From Staphylococcus equorum (GTDB lineage: Bacteria; Bacillota; Bacilli; Staphylococcales; Staphylococcaceae): a stretch of 64,000 nt of DNA. The notes under the pieces were generated by a model, which was not told the DNA's origin, ran no database searches, and was given only the letters and a program-made list of their open reading frames with translations. Both the position numbers and the translations under genes were made by a program. Positions 16,573 through 25,365 of this stretch are shown here, piece after piece. Every line of letters begins with the position of its first letter. Within the stretch, counting starts at the first letter, position 1. The stretch lies in contig NZ_CP118982.1 in NCBI RefSeq assembly GCF_029024965.1, forward strand, positions 2,542,001-2,606,000, given 5' to 3'.

Positions 16573-17670
16573 TTACACGTTAAATCTAAAGTGTACGACG
16601 TCGCCATCTTTCATAATATATTCTTTACCTTCTAAGCGCTGTTTCCCAGCATCTTTGGCACCATTTTCGCCATTGAATTCAACGTAATCATCGTAGCTTG
16701 TTACTTCGGCACGGATAAAACCACGCTCAAAGTCTGTATGAATAATACCCGCACACTGTGGCGCTGTCATACCTGAGATGAACGTCCATGCACGTACTTC
16801 TTGAACACCCGCAGTAAAGTACGTTGCTAAACCAAGTAAGTCGTATGTTGTACGAATTAAACGATCTAAACCAGGTTCTTCAATACCTAAGTCTTCTAAG
16901 AACATTTCTCTATCTTCATCTTCAAGCGTTGCAATTTCTTCTTCAATCTTAGCGCTAATTACGATAACTTCTGAATCTTCTTTGCTTGCATACTCACGAA
17001 TTAATTTAACTTTTTCGTTATCTTCATCGCCAATTTCATCTTCGCCTACATTAGCAATATATAACATTTCTTTAGAAGTTAATAACTGTGCTTGATTTAC
17101 AAATTTTTGATCTTCATCATTAAATTCAAGGCTACGAACAGGATTTCCTTCTTCTAATGCTTCTTTAATTCTTGCTAAAATGCGAGCTTCATTCACTGCA
17201 TCTTTATCTTTTTGTTTCGCCATTTTTTCTGCTTTTGGCAAACGTTTTTCAACAGATTCTAAATCTGCCAATACTAATTCCATATTGATTACTTCGATAT
17301 CATCAACTGGGTCTACGCGTCCTGAAACATGTGTCACATTATCATCGTCAAATGCACGTACTACTTGGCAAATTGCATCTACTTCTCGAATATGTGATAA
17401 GAATTTATTACCAAGTCCTTCACCTTTAGAAGCCCCTTTAACGATTCCAGCGATATCTGTGAATTCAAATGTTGTTGGGATGGTTTTCTTTGGTTGTACC
17501 ATTTCTGTTAATTTATTTAATCTGCTGTCTGGCACTTCTACGATACCTACGTTAGGATCGATTGTCGCGAACGGATAATTCGCTGCCAGTGCACCTGCTT
17601 TTGTGATTGCATTGAAAAGTGTAGACTTACCTACGTTGGGCAAACCAACTATACCTGCTGTTAAAGCCAT
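16573..17670 (-). CDS. ychF: Redox-responsive ATPase/GTPase YchF (Obg family)
   Basis: A 365-residue Obg-like P-loop NTPase that binds ribosomes and prefers ATP. P-loop GLPNVGKSTLFNAIT is at about 8-20, followed by the switch segment DIAGIVKGASKGEGLGNKFL, the relaxed specificity motif NVGE, and the C-terminal TGS domain ending VVHFRFNV. Length and domains are standard. The start overlaps the stop of the DUF951 gene by one base. It belongs to the mscS-DUF951-ychF transcription unit. Confidence 0.97.
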   Translation of the reverse strand: MALTAGIVGLPNVGKSTLFNAITKAGALAANYPFATIDPNVGIVEVPDSRLNKLTEMVQPKKTIPTTFEFTDIAGIVKGASKGEGLGNKFLSHIREVDAICQVVRAFDDDNVTHVSGRVDPVDDIEVINMELVLADLESVEKRLPKAEKMAKQKDKDAVNEARILARIKEALEEGNPVRSLEFNDEDQKFVNQAQLLTSKEMLYIANVGEDEIGDEDNEKVKLIREYASKEDSEVIVISAKIEEEIATLEDEDREMFLEDLGIEEPGLDRLIRTTYDLLGLATYFTAGVQEVRAWTFISGMTAPQCAGIIHTDFERGFIRAEVTSYDDYVEFNGENGAKDAGKQRLEGKEYIMKDGDVVHFRFNV

Positions 17671-17885
17671 TATTCATTCTCCTTATTTTCAGTATCTTGA
17701 TGAGACACTAATATTTTTTTTAGTTTTTTATTAAAAGTTTGTCTTGGGATCATAATACTTCTTTGACAGTTTTCACATTTTATCCGGATGTCTGCACCTA
17801 CACGAATGATTTTAAAACAATTCGTGCCACACGCATGTTGTTTTTTCATCTCTACAATATCATTTAAACCGTAATTTGATGTCAT
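17670..17885 (-). CDS. DUF951 zinc-ribbon-like protein
   Basis: A 71-residue protein whose first half contains the DUF951 pattern: MKKQHACGTNCFKI, then RIKCENCQRSIMIPR. Cys residues in CGTNC and CENC could bind zinc. A role is not known; it is nearly always next to ychF in Firmicutes. Coupled to ychF by a one-base overlap. Confidence 0.9.
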   Translation of the reverse strand: MTSNYGLNDIVEMKKQHACGTNCFKIIRVGADIRIKCENCQRSIMIPRQTFNKKLKKILVSHQDTENKENE

Positions 17886-17906
17886 TCTGTCACACCTCCG
17901 AACATC

Positions 17907-18791
17907 TTATGCATTATTTTGTTGATTCGCGTCGTATTGTACCATCATAGGTTTCGGTATTTGAATCTCATGCTTTTTAAATAATTTTAAAATCTCTTTT
18001 CTTAAAATACGTGCACCTGAAAAACCTTCTCCAGGTATCGTTTCAGCAGAAATCCACAGTGTAATTTCATCTCTTGTAATGGAATTAATACCAATCACTT
18101 CTGGATTTGATATAAATAAATAATATTTAGAACGCATTGTTTCAAAATGTTCGACTAATATCTCTTCTACTTTATCTATATCTTCTTCTACGGAAACCGG
18201 TATTTCTACCATTGACTCACCATTCGTTACTGAGTAGTTTGTAATTTCACCCACACTACCATTAGGTAATGTTGTTAGCTCGCCCGTAATCGTATTAATT
18301 CGCATCGAACGTAAACCAATTGACTGTACTGTACCTTCCGCAACGGTAGTACCACTACTATTGATTTTAACATAATCTCCTACATCAAATTGATTTTCAA
18401 AAATAATGAAGAAACCAGTGATAATATCTTTAACAATTGTTTGTGCGCCGAAACCAACTGCTAAACCAACAACACCAGCACTAGCAATAATGCCTCCAAC
18501 GCTTATACCAAACTTACTTAAGATTGTAGTCAATACGATAAACCATACCACATATGCTACTACGTTTTGAACTAATGCTATTAAAGTTTTAGAACGTTTT
18601 TTATTCGCTTTTTTACCTCTATTTTGTATTTTAAAGAATTGTGCTATTCCTTTATTTATAAAATGTAAGACAACCCAAGCCACAATGATATAAACAATAA
18701 TCATGATGATATTCGATATCAATGTTTGATATGTCTCTGGCTTGGTTAATGGTTCAATTAATGAATAAAGGATGCTTTTAATTTGATCCAA
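17907..18791 (-). CDS. mscS: Small-conductance mechanosensitive channel, MscS family
   Basis: A 294-residue channel with three N-terminal membrane helices. The pore-lining third helix VGGIIASAGVVGLAVGFGAQ is Gly/Ala-rich as in MscS, and is followed by the beta domain (FDVGDYVKINSSG, LRSMRINTITGELTTLPNG). It releases solutes during osmotic downshock. It heads the mscS-DUF951-ychF unit. In other staphylococci a ParB-like gene often follows this position; here the space holds a PSM-like cluster. Confidence 0.95.
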   Translation of the reverse strand: MDQIKSILYSLIEPLTKPETYQTLISNIIMIIVYIIVAWVVLHFINKGIAQFFKIQNRGKKANKKRSKTLIALVQNVVAYVVWFIVLTTILSKFGISVGGIIASAGVVGLAVGFGAQTIVKDIITGFFIIFENQFDVGDYVKINSSGTTVAEGTVQSIGLRSMRINTITGELTTLPNGSVGEITNYSVTNGESMVEIPVSVEEDIDKVEEILVEHFETMRSKYYLFISNPEVIGINSITRDEITLWISAETIPGEGFSGARILRKEILKLFKKHEIQIPKPMMVQYDANQQNNA

Positions 18792-19440
18792 CTACACTTC
18801 CTCCTTAGCCATAACTCTATACCATTCTATTATAATCAATTTTTCTATGAAATAAATCCAACTTCAGCTTTAACTTCATAGAAAATTTTATAATTAAGAA
18901 CAGTCGAAATATATTCTACAGAGACATAATTATTTTCTCTCACTAAAATAATTATAGACTTATATAGTTTATTAAAAATGTATCTGAAAGGATAGTTTTA
19001 AACCTTATATTGTACTTAAGCTTTAAAGGGGTTCTTTAATGAAGCTTTATATCAATAATCATTAAATTAATCGGATATTTCTAGTAATAGACTAATGATG
19101 CAATGATTAAAATTTGAAATTTCATTATAATATAACTTTTATGTATATCTTTATTTTTATTCCTAGTCATAAGATTGCCTACAGAACTTAAAAAATGGCA
19201 AAAGAAAAAGAACCATAATTAAAAATTATGATTCTTTAACACCCAATTTAGAATTATACTATAATGCATACACAAAATTCAAGTGTTTTACATTTTATTT
19301 GTTAAATTTTCAAACAAACAAAATTCACTACCTCCCAAATGTCTATAACTCTATTTAAATATATATAAATTTCATCAATCTCTTTTTACAATATTTAAAA
19401 TACAACTAAATAAATATAAAATTACAATAAATTTAATATA
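18792..19440. other. Intergenic region upstream of PSM-like cluster 2; one terminator-like repeat
   Basis: No gene is seen. A hairpin AAAGAACCATAATT / AATTATGATTCTTT at 19201-19236, followed by AACACCC, is a copy of a sequence also found after both peptide clusters (15929-15955 reversed; 19843-19878). Its presence upstream of cluster 2 may mark a decayed third cluster or a mobile repeat. A short frame with AAAGGGG at 19039 encodes only eight residues (MKLYINNH). Confidence 0.5.
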
Positions 19441-19443
19441 ATA

Positions 19444-19508
19444 ACACTTGCGCATTAAATATAAACACTTAGGGATTTTTTACCAATTTTTTATGTATTT
19501 ATTATAAT
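19444..19508 (+). promoter_or_regulatory. Promoter of cluster 2 with AgrA-like direct repeats
   Basis: ACACTTGCG (19444-19452) and ACACTTAGG (19465-19473) are direct repeats separated by exactly 12 bases. This is the geometry of AgrA sites (two 9-base repeats, about 12 apart; ACAGTTAGG-like). A TATAAT -10 box is at 19503-19508 with a poor -35, as expected of an activator-dependent promoter. The AgrA assignment is inference: each repeat differs from the consensus at the fourth base, the first at more positions. Confidence 0.5.
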
Positions 19509-19532
19509 ATTCAGATAAAGGGGGTGTATACA

Positions 19533-19589
19533 ATGTTAGCAACTCTAGTAGAACAAATCCTTAACTTAGTATTAGACCAAGTAGAATAG
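19533..19589 (+). CDS. PSM-like peptide 2A (18 residues)
   Basis: AAAGGGGGTG lies 7 bases before ATG at 19533. The product MLATLVEQILNLVLDQVE is an acidic amphipathic helix without a leader, 15 of 18 identical to the first peptide of cluster 1. First of three peptide genes on the plus strand. Confidence 0.8.
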   Translation: MLATLVEQILNLVLDQVE

Positions 19590-19626
19590 CAATTACAAGA
19601 TAGTATTTATGAAGGAGGGAATTGAA

Positions 19627-19674
19627 ATGATCGAAAACATCGTTGAACTCATCTTCAAATCACTTTTAAAATAA
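19627..19674 (+). CDS. PSM-like peptide 2B (15 residues)
   Basis: GAAGGAGGG precedes ATG at 19627 by 7 bases. The product MIENIVELIFKSLLK is nearly identical to the 15-residue peptide of cluster 1. It carries two Glu and two Lys on one helix face. Middle gene of the cluster. Confidence 0.78.
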   Translation: MIENIVELIFKSLLK

Positions 19675-19761
19675 TCCTCGTAAATTTAGATTGAGACAAT
19701 ATTGCACTTTGTATAGCGTCTTGAACTATTAGGTTACATAACTTTTATAAGGAGGGGTATT

Positions 19762-19821
19762 ATGCTAGGAGATATCGTACAAACAATTTTAGATTTAGTA
19801 TCAAGTATTTTACCATTATAA
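19762..19821 (+). CDS. PSM-like peptide 2C (19 residues)
   Basis: AAGGAGGGG precedes ATG at 19762 by 5 bases. The product MLGDIVQTILDLVSSILPL loosely recalls the DIISTIGDLV core of delta-haemolysin but lacks its basic tail. It matches the third peptide of cluster 1 at 14 of 19 positions. Confidence 0.8.
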   Translation: MLGDIVQTILDLVSSILPL

Positions 19822-19938
19822 GAACAAAACGTTAACGCTTAAGAACTCTAATTAAAGATTATGATTCTTTAACACCCAAATATATATATGATGATAGTCA
19901 TTTTTTAAGTAAACGGTTCTTCTGAATTCCTATAATTA

Positions 19939-19980
19939 ACAAGCACTTACTGAGCCTTACATCGGTAAGTGCTTGTTTTT
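19939..19980 (+). terminator. Terminator of PSM-like cluster 2
   Basis: ACAAGCACTTACTGA and GGTAAGTGCTTGTTTTT pair, with a T run on the plus strand. Confidence 0.88.
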
Positions 19981-20008
19981 GCCAAAAATGCTTTAATTAT
20001 AATATTAA

Positions 20009-20052
20009 AAAGCCTAATCAACTTCTATTTGGAAATTGATTAGGCTTTTTAA
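20009..20052 (-). terminator. Terminator of the mpsABC operon
   Basis: AAAAAGCCTAATCAA and TTGATTAGGCTTTTT form a long hairpin about 40 bases after the mpsC stop, with T runs both ways. Confidence 0.88.
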
Positions 20053-20094
20053 ATACTAGCGTTTAATTTTCATTAATAAATGTGGTGAATTGTT

Positions 20095-20463
20095 CTATTC
20101 AGCAATTTGTTTTTCAAGGTCATTATGAAGTTTAAAAATCATCACACGTTCACCTGTACGAGAACTTAAATCAGTATGAAAACCTTTGACTTCTTCGCCA
20201 GTAATGGATAATACAATGTCATCGAGTGCTTCAATACCTGATTCCACGAGTTTTGAGCGTGTTCTTTTAATTGTTACTAGTCCTTCGTTCGTTTCACAAA
20301 CTTTATACTCTGCTTGTGTTAATACACCTTGTAAACTCACAATAATCATATCGCGCAATATATCTGTTTTTACAGAAAGAGAGCCACGGCCAAGGAAGTC
20401 CTTTTCCCATTGAGTAATTGCTTTGCTGATTTCAGACTCATAAGTGCCTTTGGTTGTTTTCAT
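20095..20463 (-). CDS. mpsC: DUF2294 protein MpsC
   Basis: A 122-residue DUF2294 protein (motifs GRGSLSVKTDILRDMIIV and SSRTGERVMIFKL). In staphylococci this small protein is encoded after the MpsA-MpsB bicarbonate/cation transporter, and its own role is not settled. It follows mpsB by about 200 bases with an independent ribosome binding site (CAGGAGATG), so it may be partly uncoupled. Confidence 0.88.
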   Translation of the reverse strand: MKTTKGTYESEISKAITQWEKDFLGRGSLSVKTDILRDMIIVSLQGVLTQAEYKVCETNEGLVTIKRTRSKLVESGIEALDDIVLSITGEEVKGFHTDLSSRTGERVMIFKLHNDLEKQIAE

Positions 20464-20665
20464 TTAGTATGCATCTCCTGTAGAACCAAAATGAGGTTAA
20501 GTTAGATAATTATTTGAATAAAGATAACATTATCATTTTTTCATACTTTTCTCCATAGTTCTACAATATCACCTGGGAAATCATTTATATTATATTTAAT
20601 AAATTAAGTACGATAAGATATCAATATTCTCATAGATTTTCAATGACATGATATTCAAATATAGC

Positions 20666-23293
20666 TTAATAATCCGTTGACCAGTCATGCCACTGGCCAT
20701 CTTCATCAATCGTTGCTAATCTCACCCAACCGTTTTGTACTTTTTGTTGGAATGCTTTGTCCGCTTCCAGTCGTTCTTTCACAAAGTCTTCAGGCGCTTG
20801 AATCACTACAAGTAAACGTATAGGTGAATGATACATTTTATCATCTGACGACATCACGGATTGCCAAGGTAAACCTGTTAACAAATCACTCGCATTCCCT
20901 TGCATAACTCCAATGCCAGCTGTCACCGTTTGTGTTGTTTTACTACCACTACCATAATAATGGGGCGCAACTGTAGAAGCGTAATATTGTAAGTTAATCC
21001 ATTGTGCTACAACTGCAGGTCCACCGATAATATTTGCTAATATACTACCATCAAGGTCGTTTTTCCAATCATAATTATGTAAAAACGCTCTACCTTGTAA
21101 GTTACCGTGCTTTGTTAGCTCACGTTGTCCAATAATAAAGGAGGCATTTTTAGCTAAGCCCCACTCTGGTCTTATCTCGCTCCAATCATTTGATAAGCGA
21201 TGCGCTTCATTAACAGGGTTTTTCTTCGTTACGTTATTATTTGGTAATTGTTCTAAGCGTTGTTCGTTAGCATAATAACTGACGTTAGGCATTGCTGCTT
21301 CGATAGCATCATAAGCTTTTTGTGCCTCTTCTGGTAATTCTGGTACATAAACCCATTCTAATACGTCCACAGAAGTCTGATGTTCTGCAGCTGCGAATAC
21401 GGTCGTTTCCGGAATTTCAATACCCTCACGTGCTAGCCCCTGTCTCACTTCTGGCAAGTTACATAACTTCGCTAATACTTTGCCATTAAAACCACTTGCT
21501 GCACCACCACATGCACCACAATCTAACGAGGCAGCATACGGGTTATTCGCACTTTGACTACCATGACCACACATAACAACTAAGGGTGAAAAATCTGTCG
21601 TTAAATCCATTAAGCGTAGTGCTTGGCGTGTATAATTTAACTGCTCATCTTTTGTAAACCCTACAGGCAAACCATCTTCTTTACGATGATGGTGATCAAG
21701 TGTCAGTGCTGTATCTTCTGGTTTTTGTAACCAACCTGCATAGAACCTGCGAATCCCATTTCCTACACGATTAGGTATGAAACTACGCGTAAATGTTTGT
21801 AGCGTTAACCATGGACCACTGAGTTCTGGTAAGAGTAAACTTGGTAACACATTCTGCTTCATTTTTTTAAAAGTATATGTGACCGATTCAAGTACATGCT
21901 TACGTTGTCGGAAAATAGTTGGTTCTTTTTCCTGTGTATACTCTTTAATTTTATGCTGTGGCTTACTCATTACAGGTAAAGATGGATGACTATGTTGATT
22001 CCCAAGTTCATTTTTAGCAATCGGCAAACCAAAGAACCCTGCAATACCTATCGTTTCAAAGGGGCCTGCTGCTTCAATTTGTTTACGAAATGGCTCAGAA
22101 CGCACATCTATACAAAATGCCATTTGTGCGAGTGGCGTGTCATTCTCTAACAACGCTTGCTTCTCAGGCGCAACAATCTTTCTTAATTGCTGATTATATG
22201 TTGCTTCCCACGCCTCTAACAATAATTTACGACGTAATTGATCATTAAACTGAGCGGCAAACAATACATGTTGTTGTTGTTCTTGCGTTGTTAATTTGTC
22301 CCATTGTTCTGCCGTAAAACCACCCCATTGCATCCATGACAAAATGCAATCCGTTAATGAAATAGATTGATTCGCTGACGTGTCATTTGTCGATATGTCT
22401 GATAAATATGGTTCCATGATTACCCACTCTATCCCTAAGCGAATCGCAATGTAATCTAATAACAATGACTCCATTTTACTATTATTGTCGTGTTGCCATA
22501 GCATCATACCTGCCCAACCTGGTAATGATAATAAATGATTCTCTAAATAATTTTGTGTATCTTCCTCAGCAATACCTAATTTTAACAATGTTGTTCTAAT
22601 TAATGATTCAGCATCATCAGGTAAAGTCTTCAATCGAGCACGTTGGTGTTTCGTTAACGCTAGATCATATTGGACTAAACGTCTCCATGAATAGAATAAT
22701 CCTTTGTCACGATGAGGCATTGTCCACCCTGATTGTGCATCATCAACAAATAACTTACACCATTTAATAACGTGATAATCCACTGTATCGATTAATTTTT
22801 TATTATTTTCATCCATTACATATGTAGACAATAACGACGTTGAGCTTTTGACATCACTTGATAAATCTACATCCTCTAACTGTTGAGCCAATGCATCAAC
22901 TTGCTCTTGTACATGCTGATTAGATTTTAAAGGATGTAATTTTAAAGCATTACGTCCATATTTCACTGCACTTTCTCTTGGGATTGCTAACGACGCTTGC
23001 TCCAACCACTTTTGGAATCGTTCCTCTATCTTACAGTCGTCTATTTCGCCCTGTTTCTTAGCTTCTAATATACTTGCTATCGCAGGGTAAATATCTACTT
23101 CTCGCACTTGTTTAAGCCAATGTGCAACTTCATCAAACGTTTTATCCTCTAACCCAGACCACGGACTTCTTGCCGCAAACACTGAAATGGGTGATAACGG
23201 GACAATAACCTTACTTGCAGCATCAATTAATTTTCGAATATCATTATGATTGTTTTGTGAAACATAATCTGTCTCTCTATTTGTTTCCCCCAC
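20666..23293 (-). CDS. mpsB: MpsB/DabA, DUF2309 subunit of the CO2/bicarbonate uptake complex
   Basis: An 875-residue DUF2309 protein. With MpsA it forms a membrane-potential-linked bicarbonate (DIC) transporter; DabA relatives have a carbonic-anhydrase-like zinc site. Visible candidate zinc-site motifs are CIDVRSEPFR (Cys, Asp) and MCGHGSQSANNPYAASLDCGACGG (His and Cys cluster). It begins at GTG at 23293, one base after the mpsA stop, with AAGGAGG inside the mpsA end, so the two are tightly coupled. Confidence 0.95.
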   Translation of the reverse strand: MGETNRETDYVSQNNHNDIRKLIDAASKVIVPLSPISVFAARSPWSGLEDKTFDEVAHWLKQVREVDIYPAIASILEAKKQGEIDDCKIEERFQKWLEQASLAIPRESAVKYGRNALKLHPLKSNQHVQEQVDALAQQLEDVDLSSDVKSSTSLLSTYVMDENNKKLIDTVDYHVIKWCKLFVDDAQSGWTMPHRDKGLFYSWRRLVQYDLALTKHQRARLKTLPDDAESLIRTTLLKLGIAEEDTQNYLENHLLSLPGWAGMMLWQHDNNSKMESLLLDYIAIRLGIEWVIMEPYLSDISTNDTSANQSISLTDCILSWMQWGGFTAEQWDKLTTQEQQQHVLFAAQFNDQLRRKLLLEAWEATYNQQLRKIVAPEKQALLENDTPLAQMAFCIDVRSEPFRKQIEAAGPFETIGIAGFFGLPIAKNELGNQHSHPSLPVMSKPQHKIKEYTQEKEPTIFRQRKHVLESVTYTFKKMKQNVLPSLLLPELSGPWLTLQTFTRSFIPNRVGNGIRRFYAGWLQKPEDTALTLDHHHRKEDGLPVGFTKDEQLNYTRQALRLMDLTTDFSPLVVMCGHGSQSANNPYAASLDCGACGGAASGFNGKVLAKLCNLPEVRQGLAREGIEIPETTVFAAAEHQTSVDVLEWVYVPELPEEAQKAYDAIEAAMPNVSYYANEQRLEQLPNNNVTKKNPVNEAHRLSNDWSEIRPEWGLAKNASFIIGQRELTKHGNLQGRAFLHNYDWKNDLDGSILANIIGGPAVVAQWINLQYYASTVAPHYYGSGSKTTQTVTAGIGVMQGNASDLLTGLPWQSVMSSDDKMYHSPIRLLVVIQAPEDFVKERLEADKAFQQKVQNGWVRLATIDEDGQWHDWSTDY

Positions 23294-23294
23294 T

Positions 23295-24824
23295 TTAGTG
23301 TCCTCCTTTTGTTAAATATGTTTTAAGGTAGTTTGGATGACGTTCTACAGTCTCAGCTTTTGCATCCCCGATACGTACAAGCCACATATATAATATTGAA
23401 AATGCAACCGATGAACGATTACGCGCGACCCACGTACTCATTAAACTACCAAGCAAGAGCACTAAAGCTACAATTACAACGACAAGCATAGGTGGTTGAA
23501 CACTATTGAAAGTCATCGTATGTAAGGCGCTAGCGAAGAAGTGATGAACGATAAAGTATACTGCACCAACGACGATGAGTATCAATAAGCCCATGATACG
23601 TCCGAATTTCCCTTCTCCAAATGCCACAAGTTGTGTCCATGATACAGATAATGACCAAGCTAAGATGAGTCCACTCACTAAGCGGTAGCCTTCTCCTGGT
23701 GATGTAAGCCAAAAACCTAAACCAATCGCCAAAGCTAATATACGTCCTGACACAATCCATAAGTATGACATTCTCTCACTTGCACGACTTGGTACATTAA
23801 AGTGACGCACTGCTGAACCAGAACGTAAGAAGAGCGTTGCTTTAAATAGACCATGTAAAATCAAATGGATAATCGCAGGAATGTATGCACCCATTGCACA
23901 CTGGATTAACATAAAGCCCATTTGTCCAATTGTTGATCCTACTAAAAGTCGTTTATAGTCTACATGCACTAAACTTATACCTGCACCAATCAGTACAGAA
24001 ATACTCGCAAACAATAACAACACAAATGTTGCAATGTCACCATTAAATATCGGTGAAAATCTTGCTAATATGACGCCACCCGCATTAACGATACCTGCAT
24101 GCATAATAGCCGACACTGGTGTTGGCGCTGCAACTGATTCTATCAACCATCTTTGAAATGGAAATTGTGCAGCTGGTACCATAACCGCTAATATAATGAG
24201 CATATTAATACCAAAACTTTCCCACGCATTAATTTGAGCTAAATTTGAAGCTGTGAAAATTGAGGTGTATCGCCATTCACCAGTTAGTAATGTCATCCAC
24301 ACTACTGCCAACAATAATGCTATCCAACTTAACAAAAACAATTTACCAGTTACTTTTGCAGCAGCTCTCGTCACTTTCCAAGCGCTTGTTAAGCTGATTA
24401 ATAGCGTTAAACCAAGTAACGTTATGCCCCAACTGACAACCATAATACGCAAATCACCTGTTAACCAAGCCATGGCGGCAAAACTAGTCGTAATTGTAAA
24501 TAAAGTGAAGTACTTTCTATAACTTCGATCGCCCATTAGATACTGTACACAATAACGTTGAATGATTAAGCCTATGACTAAAACGAAAAAGGCCATTAAC
24601 CACGCTAGAAAATCTGAATACCAAAACCCTACTTCTATATTTTTCGGTGCGCCTATAAGTCCGATAAATGCTACAAGCGGCGGTAATGCCACTAAGAATA
24701 TATGTATACGCACATACGCCAATGGTATGCGTGAATTTAAAAACATTATGCCACTCAATACAGAAACAATGACAGTGATAAAAAATATAATTAACAGTAT
24801 TGATACATTAAGCGATGTGAGCAT
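23295..24824 (-). CDS. mpsA: MpsA/DabB, NuoL-like membrane subunit of the CO2/bicarbonate uptake complex
   Basis: A 509-residue multi-pass protein of the NADH dehydrogenase subunit 5/antiporter family. It has about 13 membrane segments and the typical APTPVSAIMHAGIVNAGG loop. In S. aureus MpsAB supplies bicarbonate and supports growth at atmospheric CO2 and membrane potential. It heads the operon. A terminator-like hairpin about 95 bases upstream, in the same orientation, could attenuate it. Confidence 0.95.
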   Translation of the reverse strand: MLTSLNVSILLIIFFITVIVSVLSGIMFLNSRIPLAYVRIHIFLVALPPLVAFIGLIGAPKNIEVGFWYSDFLAWLMAFFVLVIGLIIQRYCVQYLMGDRSYRKYFTLFTITTSFAAMAWLTGDLRIMVVSWGITLLGLTLLISLTSAWKVTRAAAKVTGKLFLLSWIALLLAVVWMTLLTGEWRYTSIFTASNLAQINAWESFGINMLIILAVMVPAAQFPFQRWLIESVAAPTPVSAIMHAGIVNAGGVILARFSPIFNGDIATFVLLLFASISVLIGAGISLVHVDYKRLLVGSTIGQMGFMLIQCAMGAYIPAIIHLILHGLFKATLFLRSGSAVRHFNVPSRASERMSYLWIVSGRILALAIGLGFWLTSPGEGYRLVSGLILAWSLSVSWTQLVAFGEGKFGRIMGLLILIVVGAVYFIVHHFFASALHTMTFNSVQPPMLVVVIVALVLLLGSLMSTWVARNRSSVAFSILYMWLVRIGDAKAETVERHPNYLKTYLTKGGH

Positions 24825-24917
24825 ATTAGATTCTCCTTTCTTTTTACATTACTTTTAGCGTTACAAGATTAAACTACTTTCATTTATAACTTGTTATGTC
24901 CAGTTATTTTTCCATTA

Positions 24918-24973
24918 AAAAAAGCCGACAATATACAATAAACCACGTATGATTTATTACAATTGTCGGCTTC
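24918..24973 (-). terminator. Terminator-like hairpin in the mpsA leader
   Basis: On the minus strand GCCGACAATTGTAATAAATC pairs with GATTTATTGTATATTGTCGGC-type sequence and is followed by TTTTTTT. It lies 94 bases upstream of mpsA in the same direction, with no minus-strand gene before it. It could end an upstream small RNA or act as an attenuator. Confidence 0.75.
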
Positions 24974-24979
24974 ATTACA

Positions 24980-25365
24980 ACGCACTTTTTAAAGAAGTGA
25001 TTTGCTTTGCTACCTTATATGTATGAATGTTTATGAATTTTATACTCTAAAATATTACATTTAATCTTATATGACGGATGATTTTAACTTTTCAACACTA
25101 TTCGTACACTTTTTCAATTTGCCAATAATATTATTAACAACTTGCTAAAGCTTTAACATCGTGAAAAAAGCAGTATTCAACGACTATTTTTATTTAATAT
25201 TACAAACATATACTTATTATTCGTGATTGTCAAGAAACACAAACTTCATTCAAATCTGTACCTCCTATTGTAAAAGTGCAAAATATAACAACTAGTTGTT
25301 CGAGAAATGAGTGAAATGTAAATGAAGCATGTTAAAATGAGTAACAAAAGTTGGGAGGCGTAGAT
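24980..25365. other. Divergent region between mpsA leader and the AraC gene; no gene seen
   Basis: AT-rich, no coding frame supported. It must contain the promoter of the mpsA leader (minus) and of the AraC-type gene (plus; GTTAAAAT near 25331 is a possible -10 box). Confidence 0.5.

Noticed and set aside
19039..19065. Eight-codon frame after AAAGGGG as another PSM-like gene
   Set aside because: The product (MKLYINNH) is too short, not amphipathic, and has no copy near cluster 1.
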